A DNA stretch of 64,000 nucleotides from Legionella longbeachae (GTDB lineage: Bacteria > Pseudomonadota > Gammaproteobacteria > Legionellales > Legionellaceae). The notes beneath the pieces are model-generated. The model did no database searches. It was not told the origin of the DNA and saw nothing but the letters and a program-made list of their open reading frames with translations. Position numbers and translations under genes: made by a program. This document shows, one piece after another, positions 36,855 to 45,888 of this stretch (positions are counted from its first letter, which is position 1; every line of letters begins with the position of its first letter). Location: assembly GCF_004283175.1 (NCBI RefSeq), contig NZ_RXNW01000011.1:1-64000 (forward strand), in the 5' to 3' direction.

Positions 36855-38618
36855 ATGATGTTACCCACACAATTACAGCCATATTCAGTTATTCTAATTT
36901 TATTAATTTCAATGGTTCTCTTTATATGGAACAAGTGGCCCTATGCTATTACAGCAATATTCGCATTAGCTGCTGCGGTTATTCTTGGCGCAGTCCCAGT
37001 GGATAAAACCTTTTCCGGACTCAATAACCCTGCTGTAATAACAGTTGCCAGTATCATGATTGCTACAAATATTATTGCTAAATCAAATGTTCTTAAATTT
37101 GTAATCAATAAATTTGAAATGCGCACTCAATCATTACAGGTATTTTTTTTCAGTATCTTTATTGCATTTATTTCTGCGTTTTTGAACGATACAGGTGCAT
37201 TAGGTCTTGTATTACCGGTTAGTATATATACCTCCCTCAAATACAACCGCTCCCCTTCTTATGTTTTAATGCCTATTGCAATGGCTTCATTAATGGGAGG
37301 CATGGTAACGTTAATCGGTACAGCGTCCAATTTGATTATTTCAAATTTTCGTGCCCAGATTCTTGGTAAACCTTATAGTTTGTTTGATTTTAGCTATGTT
37401 GGCTTTTTTACAGCGTTAATTGGGGTCTTATTTATAAGTTTTATTGGTTGGCGCTTGTTACCTAAACAGAAAGTACAAAAAACTTCATTCAAACCAATTT
37501 ATACCATTGAAATTCGTGTACCTCCAAAATCAAAGTGGATAGGCAAAACCTTTGATTGTTTTAATGAGGAAATCAAATTATTAGCTGAAATTACGGGACT
37601 TATAAGAAGAAAACGAAAAATCAATTTACAGGAAAGTACGGAAATCAAGTCAGGTGACCGTTTCATTATTCAAGCAACCCTGACCAGTTTGGAAGAACTG
37701 TCCAATTCAATCGATATAGTTATTTCCAACTTTATAAGGAAAGGGAGCAAAAACAAAGCAAATGATATTTTAATAGAAGCTATTGTTCCGACTAAATCAA
37801 CTATTATCAATAAAAAAATTAAAGAAACTAATTTAAGGGCAGCTTATAAAATTTCATTTATAGCTATCTCAAAGGCAACCAGTTCTAAAATCGGAAGAAT
37901 CAGAAATATAATTATTGAAGCTGGTGATATGGTGTTATTACATTGTAAGGATCCAAATGTGATGGACTCACTTCCTTCTTTTGGTCTGATTCCAATAGAG
38001 ACATCAACATTGCAATTGAATATGGGATTTAAAAATTTTGTACCATTGATAATCTTCACGATTGCAATTTTATTGTCAGGATTAATGATCATGCCGGTTC
38101 AAATTGTTTTTGCTGCTGCGGCTTTGCTGATGATTTTGATTGATAATACAGCATTAACATATGTATATAAGCAGTTTGATTGGTCGGTGATTATTTTTCT
38201 AATTGCAATCATTCCACTGGGGGACGCGCTTACTCAAACAGGAGGGGCAGACCTCTTGGCGCATTTGATATTGGAAGTGTCACAGCATCTTTCTATTTTT
38301 TGGATAATTGCACTTTTAATAGGAATTTCCATGTGTATCGCTAATTTTATTCATAATGTTGCAACAGTCATTGTAATGGCCCCGATAGCTATCAGTCTTG
38401 CAAATTTTTTAAAAATATCAGTAGATCCATTTCTTATGGCAGTAGCCATCGGTTCTGCCTGTGCTGTATTAACACCCATTGGGCATCAAAATAATCTTTT
38501 AGTCATGGGGCCTGGAAGATATAAGTTTATGGATTATGTGAGGTTTGGTTTGCCACTTGAAATAATTGTGTTGGTTGTGGCAACTCCTCTGGTATATTGG
38601 CTATGGTACTTAAAATAA
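36855..38618 (+). CDS. SLC13-type permease with two RCK_C (TrkA-C) domains
   Basis: A 587-residue protein with N-terminal helices, a central cytosolic insert (about 210-390) containing two TrkA-C-like domains, and C-terminal helices. Signatures are FLNDTGALGLVLPV and TLIGTASNLIISNF in the first half and a mirrored NFIHNVATVIVMAPIAI, GHQNNLLVMGPG in the second. It resembles the YfbS/SAC1 branch of anion transporters (sulfate or dicarboxylates with Na+). RCK domains suggest gating by a nucleotide ligand. Confidence 0.87.
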   Translation: MMLPTQLQPYSVILILLISMVLFIWNKWPYAITAIFALAAAVILGAVPVDKTFSGLNNPAVITVASIMIATNIIAKSNVLKFVINKFEMRTQSLQVFFFSIFIAFISAFLNDTGALGLVLPVSIYTSLKYNRSPSYVLMPIAMASLMGGMVTLIGTASNLIISNFRAQILGKPYSLFDFSYVGFFTALIGVLFISFIGWRLLPKQKVQKTSFKPIYTIEIRVPPKSKWIGKTFDCFNEEIKLLAEITGLIRRKRKINLQESTEIKSGDRFIIQATLTSLEELSNSIDIVISNFIRKGSKNKANDILIEAIVPTKSTIINKKIKETNLRAAYKISFIAISKATSSKIGRIRNIIIEAGDMVLLHCKDPNVMDSLPSFGLIPIETSTLQLNMGFKNFVPLIIFTIAILLSGLMIMPVQIVFAAAALLMILIDNTALTYVYKQFDWSVIIFLIAIIPLGDALTQTGGADLLAHLILEVSQHLSIFWIIALLIGISMCIANFIHNVATVIVMAPIAISLANFLKISVDPFLMAVAIGSACAVLTPIGHQNNLLVMGPGRYKFMDYVRFGLPLEIIVLVVATPLVYWLWYLK

Positions 38619-38718
38619 GATATGTATTTTAGGATTATATTTTGTAGAAATAATCGGTGCATCTGTCTGCTTAAATTGCCTATGCAACATGCTATAATTT
38701 TATAAATATAAGAGGTCA

Positions 38719-39111
38719 TTGTATGATTTTATAGCAGGGGTGGACGAGGCAGGGCGTGGTCCTTGATCAGGTCCTTTGATTACAGCAGCTGTTATTTTGC
38801 GTCAGCCTATTGTGGGATTGGGCGATTCAAAAAAGTTAACATCCAAACAACGTGAGACATTTACCCTTCAAATTAAACAAGAAGCGCTCTACCATGCTTA
38901 TGGTCGCGTTGAGGTTGAAAAAATTGATGTGTTAAATATTCATCACGCGACATTACTTGCCATAAAGAGTACGCAACTAAGGCACATAAAGATGCTTTAT
39001 ATAGACTTGGTTCTTGTGCAATCCATCGAAAATCATTCACCTCACATAGCCTCAATTTGTTTTCATCATCCAACTAAAGCTTTTGTTAATAGGGGCTGTT
39101 TATCTCTTTGA
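38719..39111 (+). pseudogene. rnhB': rnhB (RNase HII) pseudogene
   Basis: The frame from TTG 38719 reads YDFIAGVDEAGRGP, the RNase HII catalytic DEAGRGP, then a TGA at 38764, then [30 protein letters not shown]. The next conserved stretch ([17 protein letters not shown]) is still in frame, but the C-terminal catalytic region is unrecognisable. The gene is dead unless the TGA is read through. An intact rnhB presumably exists elsewhere. Confidence 0.8.
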
Positions 39112-39143
39112 TGAACCATTAAGTGTTGCCTTTTGCTGTATAT

Positions 39144-40235
39144 TCATTGACTTTGGGGTTCTTTATTTAGCAGACGCTTAAATGTATTTATACATAGGGG
39201 TTTGTCTCCCCTGGTTTGAAAATAACTAAGTGGTGTAAGAAGTGCTATATTTATGTTTAAAGCCGGGCATAAAGTTACCCATTTTGCAAAACACTGTTCA
39301 TCAATTTCATATCTGCCATATCCTGATTGGGCGTTGCCCAGTTTACAATAAGCAATAGAAGCCATGGCTTTTTCAAAGGTTGACGTTTCATTGACCCAAA
39401 TATATTGATTATCAACTTGAAACAAAAATTGGGTACCACAATACAAAAGGGCCATCTTTAAACCAGCTTGGTATCTTGCATTTAGTTCACTTTTGTAAAT
39501 ATCTTCTTGGTGAATACGCTCATCCTCCTGGGATAATCGTCCTTGAGCAAAATCCTGGTAAAGCCAAATCAATCTGCGAATAGCAATGCTCGAATTTATC
39601 ACTTCCCGTTCAGGAGGGATATAACCATATTTCCCTTCTAGAAAATCCCTGTTATGCCCTCTATAGGCTAATTTAAAGGCAACAAACAAGCGATCTGCTG
39701 AGAGTTGGGTCAGTCCAAAGTTTGTTTGATAATTAAATTTAATGCCTTTTTCCCTGGTTAGTTTTAATAGTTTTTTCCAACGTTGCAAGTTTGTTACAGG
39801 TTTACTTGTAGATATTGATAGGCCACTCATGTCTGTGACATTAGTGGGATCACCGCTGCTTTCCTTCAGAATCATGGCAAGAACATGAGCATATTTGAGT
39901 ATCATTTTTTCTTTAAAATAATGATGTTGTGCATTGGCCATATGTTGATAAATTACAAAGTTTTGAAAAACAACCATCCTGAGATTATAGTCTATCGCAT
40001 TACATTTCTTATCTTGCTCTTCTGCCATCACATCCGCAACATGCCTGGTTAGGCTTTCAACTTGCTCTTCATTCGGCAAGCCAGTGATATCAGGAAGCCA
40101 ACCACTATCGACAAGTTCTTTTACCCCTAACAACTCGTAATTGCCCACAACAGGCTGGGAGGCATCTTTTCCATAGATTGGAGATGCTAAAGTTATCAAT
40201 AAAGATAAATAAATACCCTGTTTTTTCAAATTCAT
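39144..40235 (-). CDS. Secreted lytic-transglycosylase-like protein
   Basis: A 363-residue protein with a signal peptide (LSLLITLASPIYG). In the centre, MILKESSGDPTNVTDMSG then NFGLTQLSADRL recalls the SLT fold, where Glu in ESSG is the catalytic acid and GLxQ follows. The spacing is longer than in Slt70, so the family is tentative. The C-terminal part carries several cysteines. It would act on peptidoglycan in the periplasm. Confidence 0.6.
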   Translation of the reverse strand: MNLKKQGIYLSLLITLASPIYGKDASQPVVGNYELLGVKELVDSGWLPDITGLPNEEQVESLTRHVADVMAEEQDKKCNAIDYNLRMVVFQNFVIYQHMANAQHHYFKEKMILKYAHVLAMILKESSGDPTNVTDMSGLSISTSKPVTNLQRWKKLLKLTREKGIKFNYQTNFGLTQLSADRLFVAFKLAYRGHNRDFLEGKYGYIPPEREVINSSIAIRRLIWLYQDFAQGRLSQEDERIHQEDIYKSELNARYQAGLKMALLYCGTQFLFQVDNQYIWVNETSTFEKAMASIAYCKLGNAQSGYGRYEIDEQCFAKWVTLCPALNINIALLTPLSYFQTRGDKPLCINTFKRLLNKEPQSQ

Positions 40236-40447
40236 GGCAGTACCTTCTTTATTGAGTATAGCGCATATGAATTTAGGGATAAGAAACCAACGTGGTGAAG
40301 TGTTCTTGACATCCAGAATTCAAGTTGATTTAATTCATATTAAGAAAATCGTTAGGGGTCGGTACTCTTTAAGTCATCCTGGCCAACCCTGTCCTTAGAA
40401 GATTTTCGGTGATGGCTTTTATTGTTGACACAATAGGAGCCATGATC

Positions 40448-40906
40448 ATGCATCAAGACGGATATTCCCCATATATTTTAAGTCTAAAAGAAGGGGACTG
40501 CTTATTTAAAAGCATCATAAATTACGCATCTTATGTTAATTTAAAATCTGCAAGTATCAGTGGTATTGGGGCTTTATCCAATGTCACTATCGGTTTTTAT
40601 CATCGTGATGCCAAACAACATACCAAGAAATTATTTCCCAAAACTTATGAAATTGCATCTTTGACTGGCAATGTAACCTTAGCGGAGCAGGGTTGGTTTG
40701 TGCATATTCATGCTGCTTTAGGCAGTGATGATTTTCAGCTTTTTGGTGGCCATCTCATTGATGCACAAGCGAGTGCATCAACAGAAATTTTAATTTTTCC
40801 TTTAAATTACACGGTTAAGCGAGAAAAGCATCCAGACTTAGACATAAAAGTTATCTCTCCGTTTATGAATATTGAGAATAGGGGGGAATATGGAAATGAT
40901 CGCTAA
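40448..40906 (+). CDS. PPC-domain (DUF296) protein, first gene of a three-gene operon
   Basis: A 152-residue protein. ATG 40448 has AGGAG eight bases upstream; ATG 40442 is also in frame. The PPC/DUF296 fold is visible: SASISGIGALSNVTIGFYHR, YEIASLTGNVTL, WFVHIHAALGSDDFQLFGGH and STEILIF. The HxH...GGH cluster could bind a metal, as in archaeal homologues. Known PPC proteins include plant AT-hook factors and bacterial proteins of unknown role. It overlaps the dioxygenase gene. Confidence 0.8.
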   Translation: MHQDGYSPYILSLKEGDCLFKSIINYASYVNLKSASISGIGALSNVTIGFYHRDAKQHTKKLFPKTYEIASLTGNVTLAEQGWFVHIHAALGSDDFQLFGGHLIDAQASASTEILIFPLNYTVKREKHPDLDIKVISPFMNIENRGEYGNDR

Positions 40907-41822
40907 TTCACATGCGTTAAATGGGTATAATCTTGATGAACTACAATCTGATTTAAATACGGCAATCTGCAGTTATAACCAAAATGGCATTATTGTGCTT
41001 AAAGATTATATCAGTCAGATAGACTTAACTCGGTTATTAAGTGAAATTAAACTCATACAACATGATGCAGAAGTAGATATTGCTCAAAACTGGAATAATG
41101 AAATCGTTTGTTTTTATTCTAAAAATCCTTTGCAACAAGAATCAGAACCTAAAGAATATGTTACTGAGCCTTATTTTCAAGCATCCAGTCAAAAGGGACA
41201 TGTATTTTATGAAGTGATAGATAATGTAAGGGTAATTAATAGGATTGGGCATGGCATGCACCTCGTAGAAAAATATTCGATGATGCAAAAGACTGTTTAT
41301 CGAAACCCTATGCTGATGATGATTTTGAAGGGTATAGGATATAGGCGGCCAATCTGTCATCTGAGCGTATATATTCCTAAGTATTCTCATGGTTTAGGTA
41401 GTGAAGTACGGCCGCATCAGGAATCAACCTTTGCCTACACTGAGCCTGCCTCGGTAATTGTTTTATGGTTGGCTTTGGAAGATGCATGTATAGAAAATGC
41501 ATGTATGTATGGAATTATTGGCAGTAATCATTGGCCTTTGAAATGGGTTTCACAAGTGAATCTTCAAAATAAAACCAGGCAATTTAAGCAGCTTAATGAT
41601 GTTTCTATTCCTGACTTTAGTAAAGAAAATTATTGTTATACACCTTTAGAAGTGAAGGCTGGAGATGCATTATTATTTCATGGTCATTTTGTCCATTGTA
41701 GTCCAGTAAATTATTCAAACTGTTCGCGTAAAGCTTTATCTTTTCAATTCATTGAAACTTTGGGGGTGAATTATTCAAGGAATAATTGGTTACAGCCTCC
41801 GAATCATGCTTATTTATATTAA
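40890..41822 (+). CDS. Phytanoyl-CoA dioxygenase-like Fe(II)/2-oxoglutarate oxygenase
   Basis: A 310-residue protein starting at ATG 40890 or 40896 behind a GGGGGG. It fits the PhyH fold: GIIVLKDYIS near the N-terminus, RPHQESTFAYTEP with His-Gln-Glu as the His-x-Asp/Glu metal pair, GDALLFHGHFVHCSPVNYS with the distal His, and RKALSFQF with the 2-oxoglutarate-binding Arg. It overlaps the PPC gene and is 26 bases ahead of the methyltransferase. It likely hydroxylates a small molecule. Confidence 0.82.
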   Translation: MEMIANSHALNGYNLDELQSDLNTAICSYNQNGIIVLKDYISQIDLTRLLSEIKLIQHDAEVDIAQNWNNEIVCFYSKNPLQQESEPKEYVTEPYFQASSQKGHVFYEVIDNVRVINRIGHGMHLVEKYSMMQKTVYRNPMLMMILKGIGYRRPICHLSVYIPKYSHGLGSEVRPHQESTFAYTEPASVIVLWLALEDACIENACMYGIIGSNHWPLKWVSQVNLQNKTRQFKQLNDVSIPDFSKENYCYTPLEVKAGDALLFHGHFVHCSPVNYSNCSRKALSFQFIETLGVNYSRNNWLQPPNHAYLY

Positions 41823-41848
41823 CCCTGACGTACAAGGAGCAAATAACA

Positions 41849-42619
41849 ATGTCCATCTATGACAGCCGTGAGCTATTCAAAACCTATTTTGCTCATGCCA
41901 GTGAAAAATCCCTTCTTATTGACTTAATGCGGGCTCGATTTTCTCCATCCTCCCATCAGCTGAATATTTTGGATTTAGGTTGCCATGATGGCACCTTAAT
42001 AAAAAAAATAATTGATGCTTATACCAGAATAATGCCCTCAAAAGTCACTTTAACTGGTGTAGATCCTAGTAAAAATGCTTTATTAGAGTATTCGCAAAAT
42101 AAGTTCACCATCCCCATTCAAATAAATACTTTTGCCGGTACAGCTGAAAGCTATTTTTTAAGGTATTCAGGTTATCAAGTTTTCGATTGGGTTATTGCCT
42201 CCCAATGTCTTTATTGGTCTTTGGATCTTCCCTATGTAGTGAGGAAAATAGCAGAGTGTGGGGAGTCAGGCTTAATTGTATTCAGAGGGAATCGTGGAAT
42301 TTATGAAATTCAATCGCGTTTCAGGGAATATATAGGAAATAAAAAGGAGCAATTTTATACCGCGGTTGATATAGAATCGACTTTGATTCATTTGAATTTA
42401 CCTTTTGAGAAGGAAATTAAAACAACTTTTATCCACTTACCTCATCAAGGGAGTAGGGAGATGAAATGGTTAATCGCCTTTTTTTTACAACAAGACGAAA
42501 AGGATATAGGCAATGATATCTGTCAGGAAGTTGAAGCCTGGATTTTAGCGAAAGACTCAGGGAAAATTGCACATGAGGTCAGTTTTTTCTGGTTAGGAAA
42601 AGCAATGCTTAAGAAGTAG
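41849..42619 (+). CDS. SAM-dependent methyltransferase
   Basis: A 256-residue class I methyltransferase starting at ATG 41849 (AAGGAGC upstream). Motif I is NILDLGCHDGTLIKK, motif II TGVDPSKNAL, and the motif IV region DWVIASQCLYWS. It is the third gene of the PPC-PhyH operon, so it probably methylates the product or precursor of the oxygenase. Substrate unknown. Confidence 0.85.
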   Translation: MSIYDSRELFKTYFAHASEKSLLIDLMRARFSPSSHQLNILDLGCHDGTLIKKIIDAYTRIMPSKVTLTGVDPSKNALLEYSQNKFTIPIQINTFAGTAESYFLRYSGYQVFDWVIASQCLYWSLDLPYVVRKIAECGESGLIVFRGNRGIYEIQSRFREYIGNKKEQFYTAVDIESTLIHLNLPFEKEIKTTFIHLPHQGSREMKWLIAFFLQQDEKDIGNDICQEVEAWILAKDSGKIAHEVSFFWLGKAMLKK

Positions 42620-43109
42620 ATTAACAGTGTATCCGGCAATGTTATCTTTATTCCCAGAAAAAATAAATTGACTCAAAAGTAGAACAAACCCACATGCGCT
42701 TTTGATTCAAATTCTAATATAAATACTCAAACAACCCATGTGTTGATAGTTAAAATTCAACCAGCTTAATTTGGGAATCAAGGTTAAAGCGTTATCTTGC
42801 TAGCAATATCAAGTACGCATCAGTATTGCACCTCAAGTACTGCAAGCAGTAAAATATATAGACGAGTTTCATAAGATTAATGATATTTGATATTTAGGTT
42901 ATAAAAGAATGTGCCTTATTTCGGGATGCGTTTTTTGAGAAGAGAATACAGTAAACTGGAGCATTTGTGTGTAAAATTAGATCAATGGTGGCGCAAGTTT
43001 GAAAAACAAATAAACGATCCTGGGGTGTCGCTTGTTCTGTCTTTCTGAGGCACGTAGACCTTGAAGGCCAATTGTCATCATACCTTACTAAAACAAGAGG
43101 AGCGGACGT
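42620..43109. other. Gene-poor interval
   Basis: One small frame at 42926-43048 (MRFLRREYSKLEHLCVKLDQ..., 40 codons) has coding-like composition but no ribosome binding site; it could be a gene scrap. Otherwise I see only the promoter region for 43110. Confidence 0.4.
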
Positions 43110-44108
43110 ATGGATTTTTCATCATCCATTGAAGAAATTGCAGGGTATATTGGTGAAAAAGTATATTTAAAAGGTTTTCCAATTTTAGAGCACGCTGATG
43201 AAGCCCAACTTTTAAACCGTGGTAAAATTATGCCTAATAGCCCAGAAAGGGTAACCCATGGTTTTGATAATGCTAATCGTTCTGCAGCATTGCTTCCTTA
43301 TATAATTGATCTATTAAAGCGCAACCAGAATGAACTTCCTGGGCATTTGCAAAAGCAACTGGCTGAATTAAGCCCCGAACATATTAAAGCATTGCAAATA
43401 GTAGCCTTAATGCGAGCAAGTGGGCGACACTACCATCCTAATATTACTCCTCATTACTGGAATAATCCTGATTATGGTAGTGGTTCCCTCTATGCAAAAT
43501 ATGGTGAACGGGAATGCTGGGCGATGTTAAAGGAATTAAATGTCCCTGTTGCTCTAGATCACCAAAAATTGGCTTTTGCAGTACTAGGTAATGAATTTGT
43601 TACTGGTTTGTATGCAAATTCAAAAGATGAGAGCGCGAAAAATACTCACAATAAAGGTAAAGATGATTTATATTGTCTGCTAATCAATGTGTTAAATGTG
43701 TTAGAAACGACAAGAGATCGTAAAGATAAGGTGGTTCAATTGGAATGGATGCCTTTATTTAGCCAGCTAGGAAAAAATGGACAGAAAGAATTTATAAATT
43801 TGGCAAAGACACACATTGAGTCTATTAGAAACTTTCAAGAATTTTTATGGACCACTACAAAAGTAGGGGAACAAATCGTTGCGGCCCCTGATATGGTTAA
43901 AGGTAAACGTTATGATGGTAAAAAATATACTGCTCAACAAATGTTTGATCTAATGGCTGAAACCCATAGCAATGGGCCAAAAATAGAAAAAAATAAAGAA
44001 AATCGAGTAGAAAACGCAAGGGGCGTAGCCCAACATTGGAAAGGCACTTTGGATGAGGAAAGTAAAAATGATAAGGATGATTCGTCGCTGCAGAATTCAA
44101 TTAGGTAA
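43110..44108 (+). CDS. SidE-phosphodiesterase-like protein, probably degenerate
   Basis: A 332-residue protein with GAGGAG upstream. The pattern VTHGFDNANRSAALLPYIID, then IKALQIVALMRASGRHYHPN, ERECWAMLK and a later GKDDLYCLLINVLNVLETTR, parallels the PDE domain of Legionella SidE-family ligases and DupA/DupB deubiquitinases (HGxxHxxR..., LQxAALFHDSxRE). The residues usually HxxHAxR and HDSxRE read HGFDNANR and RASGRH, so catalysis by the standard residues looks lost. The family link is inference by eye. Confidence 0.6.
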   Translation: MDFSSSIEEIAGYIGEKVYLKGFPILEHADEAQLLNRGKIMPNSPERVTHGFDNANRSAALLPYIIDLLKRNQNELPGHLQKQLAELSPEHIKALQIVALMRASGRHYHPNITPHYWNNPDYGSGSLYAKYGERECWAMLKELNVPVALDHQKLAFAVLGNEFVTGLYANSKDESAKNTHNKGKDDLYCLLINVLNVLETTRDRKDKVVQLEWMPLFSQLGKNGQKEFINLAKTHIESIRNFQEFLWTTTKVGEQIVAAPDMVKGKRYDGKKYTAQQMFDLMAETHSNGPKIEKNKENRVENARGVAQHWKGTLDEESKNDKDDSSLQNSIR

Positions 44109-44130
44109 TTAATTATTAAAGGAGATTTCA

Positions 44131-44721
44131 ATGAAAAAGAAACTGCTTCCTATTTTAATCTCTGCTCCGCTTATCACTGTGATATCAGCAGGAGCGATGG
44201 CGCTTGAGCCGAAACAAAATAATCAAGTGCAACATAGTAATGCTCAATTATCTTTAGATCCATTTGATAACGATCCTTTTTTTCAATCAACTAATGATGT
44301 TCTGAAACAAATGGACAAAATGCAACAAGCTATGGATCAATTTATTAAAAGTCAATTTTCACAAATGCAAAATAACCTTGTAAATCAACCCAATCAGAAT
44401 CTTTTTGGTAGTACAGGTACTATTGAAATTAAAGAAAATAAAAATGAGATTGTTTATAAAATAAAGTTACCCAAAGGTGCTGATAGTAAAGTTGATGTTT
44501 CTGTTAAAGAGGGACAACTAATAGTCAGCTCAAACGTAACGCAAAAAATTACTCATGAATATGATAACAATAAAAGTGTCAGTTATTCTCAGAGCAATTA
44601 CAGTCAAGCATTTCAATTACCCAAAGGGTATGATCCAAACTCTATGACTACAAAAATGAAAGACTCAAATTTAATTGTTACTTTTTTAAAAAAATCACCT
44701 TTGCCATCCTCCACGCTTTAA
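44131..44721 (+). CDS. Exported Hsp20/alpha-crystallin-domain protein
   Basis: A 196-residue protein with AAAGGAG upstream and a signal peptide (cleavage after AMA). After a Gln/Asn-rich region (about 65-90) comes an alpha-crystallin domain: ENKNEIVYKIKLPKGA, VDVSVKEGQLIVSS, YSQAFQLPKGYDP and LIVTFLKK. Cytosolic sHsps are holdase chaperones; an exported one would work in the periplasm. It starts 22 bases after the SidE-like gene, suggesting co-expression. Confidence 0.8.
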   Translation: MKKKLLPILISAPLITVISAGAMALEPKQNNQVQHSNAQLSLDPFDNDPFFQSTNDVLKQMDKMQQAMDQFIKSQFSQMQNNLVNQPNQNLFGSTGTIEIKENKNEIVYKIKLPKGADSKVDVSVKEGQLIVSSNVTQKITHEYDNNKSVSYSQSNYSQAFQLPKGYDPNSMTTKMKDSNLIVTFLKKSPLPSSTL

Positions 44722-44900
44722 AGAATTATAAATTTAAAACAAAAGTATTCTTGGTTTTATAGTAACGTCAGTTTTTATGGCGTTACTATATGATGGATAC
44801 CAAGACATTTTATTTCGAAAATATCATTTTCTAGATCTTGATTTATTTTTAAGATTTATCACTTGCCAACCCATTAAATTGTCCTCCAAGTATAGAAGCC

Positions 44901-45877
44901 CAAATTAACGTCAATTTGATATAATTGTTTAATTGGCGAACATAGCCGAAAACGCTAATGGGTAGAAACAAAAGGTCTTAAGATATGTAAATTAATAGAA
45001 TTATTCTGTATTGTCGATGATTTTTGTAAAGATTTTATGCCTGAATTTGAGTGCCATTTATTGGCTGTATCTGCAAAGATTCGAAGAACTAGGTGTAGTA
45101 TGTCAATGTCATAAGTTATGGCCATAGTGATTCACTTTCACCAATCCCATTATCGTGATTTCAACGCTTATTATGAAAGTATGTTGAGTAAAGTCCTAAC
45201 TCCCATTTTCCCAATATGCTAAGTTACAATCGTTTTGTCGAAGTAAAAAAATCAGCATTGTTGTCTCTAATTTATTTTATTTATTATCAATCAAAAACAA
45301 AGACGGGTATTTATTTTGTTGACTCAACAACTATTAGTGTTTGTCATGTTAAAAGAGCCAATTCAAATAAAGTATTTCAAGGGTTCGCTAAGAAGTCAAA
45401 ATCAACAATGGGCTGGGACTTTGCTTTAAACTTCATATCCTTATTAACGATAAAGGCGAATGAATGGCGTTTAAACTCACCCAGTCAATCACTGATGATA
45501 GAACTGTCGTTTCTGAGTTAGCAAAAGGATTAATGGGTAAATTAATTGGAGATAAAGCTTATATATCTCCATCTTTATTTGACGACTTATTTGTTAGGGG
45601 AGTTCAGCTAATTACGAAGAAGAACATGAAAAATAAATTAATGCCCATTTTTGAGAAATATCTATTACGCAAAAGAGTGATTGTAGAGACAGTTATCGAT
45701 CAACTCAAAAATATATCTCAAATCGAGCATTTTAGATATCGTTCAATAGCTAACTTCATGGTAAATATTGTCGCAGGACTTTCTGCTTATTCGTTACAAC
45801 CTAAAAAGCTTTCTTTGAAGTTCATGCAACTTAATGGTTGATTCTTGTGCAGTTACATCGAATTGACGTAAATTAGA
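44901..45877 (+). mobile_element. IS982-family remnant
   Basis: Bounded by CAAATTAACGTCAATTTGAT at 44901 and its imperfect complement ending at 45877. Inside, broken frames read the N-terminal IS982 region (LFCIVDDFCKDFMP), then FVDSTTISVCH, DRTVVSELAKGLMGKLIGDK AYIS, LITKKNMKN and ETVIDQLKNISQIEHFRYRS. The transposase is split by several frameshifts and is inactive. Confidence 0.8.
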
Positions 45878-45888
45878 TTATACCCATC

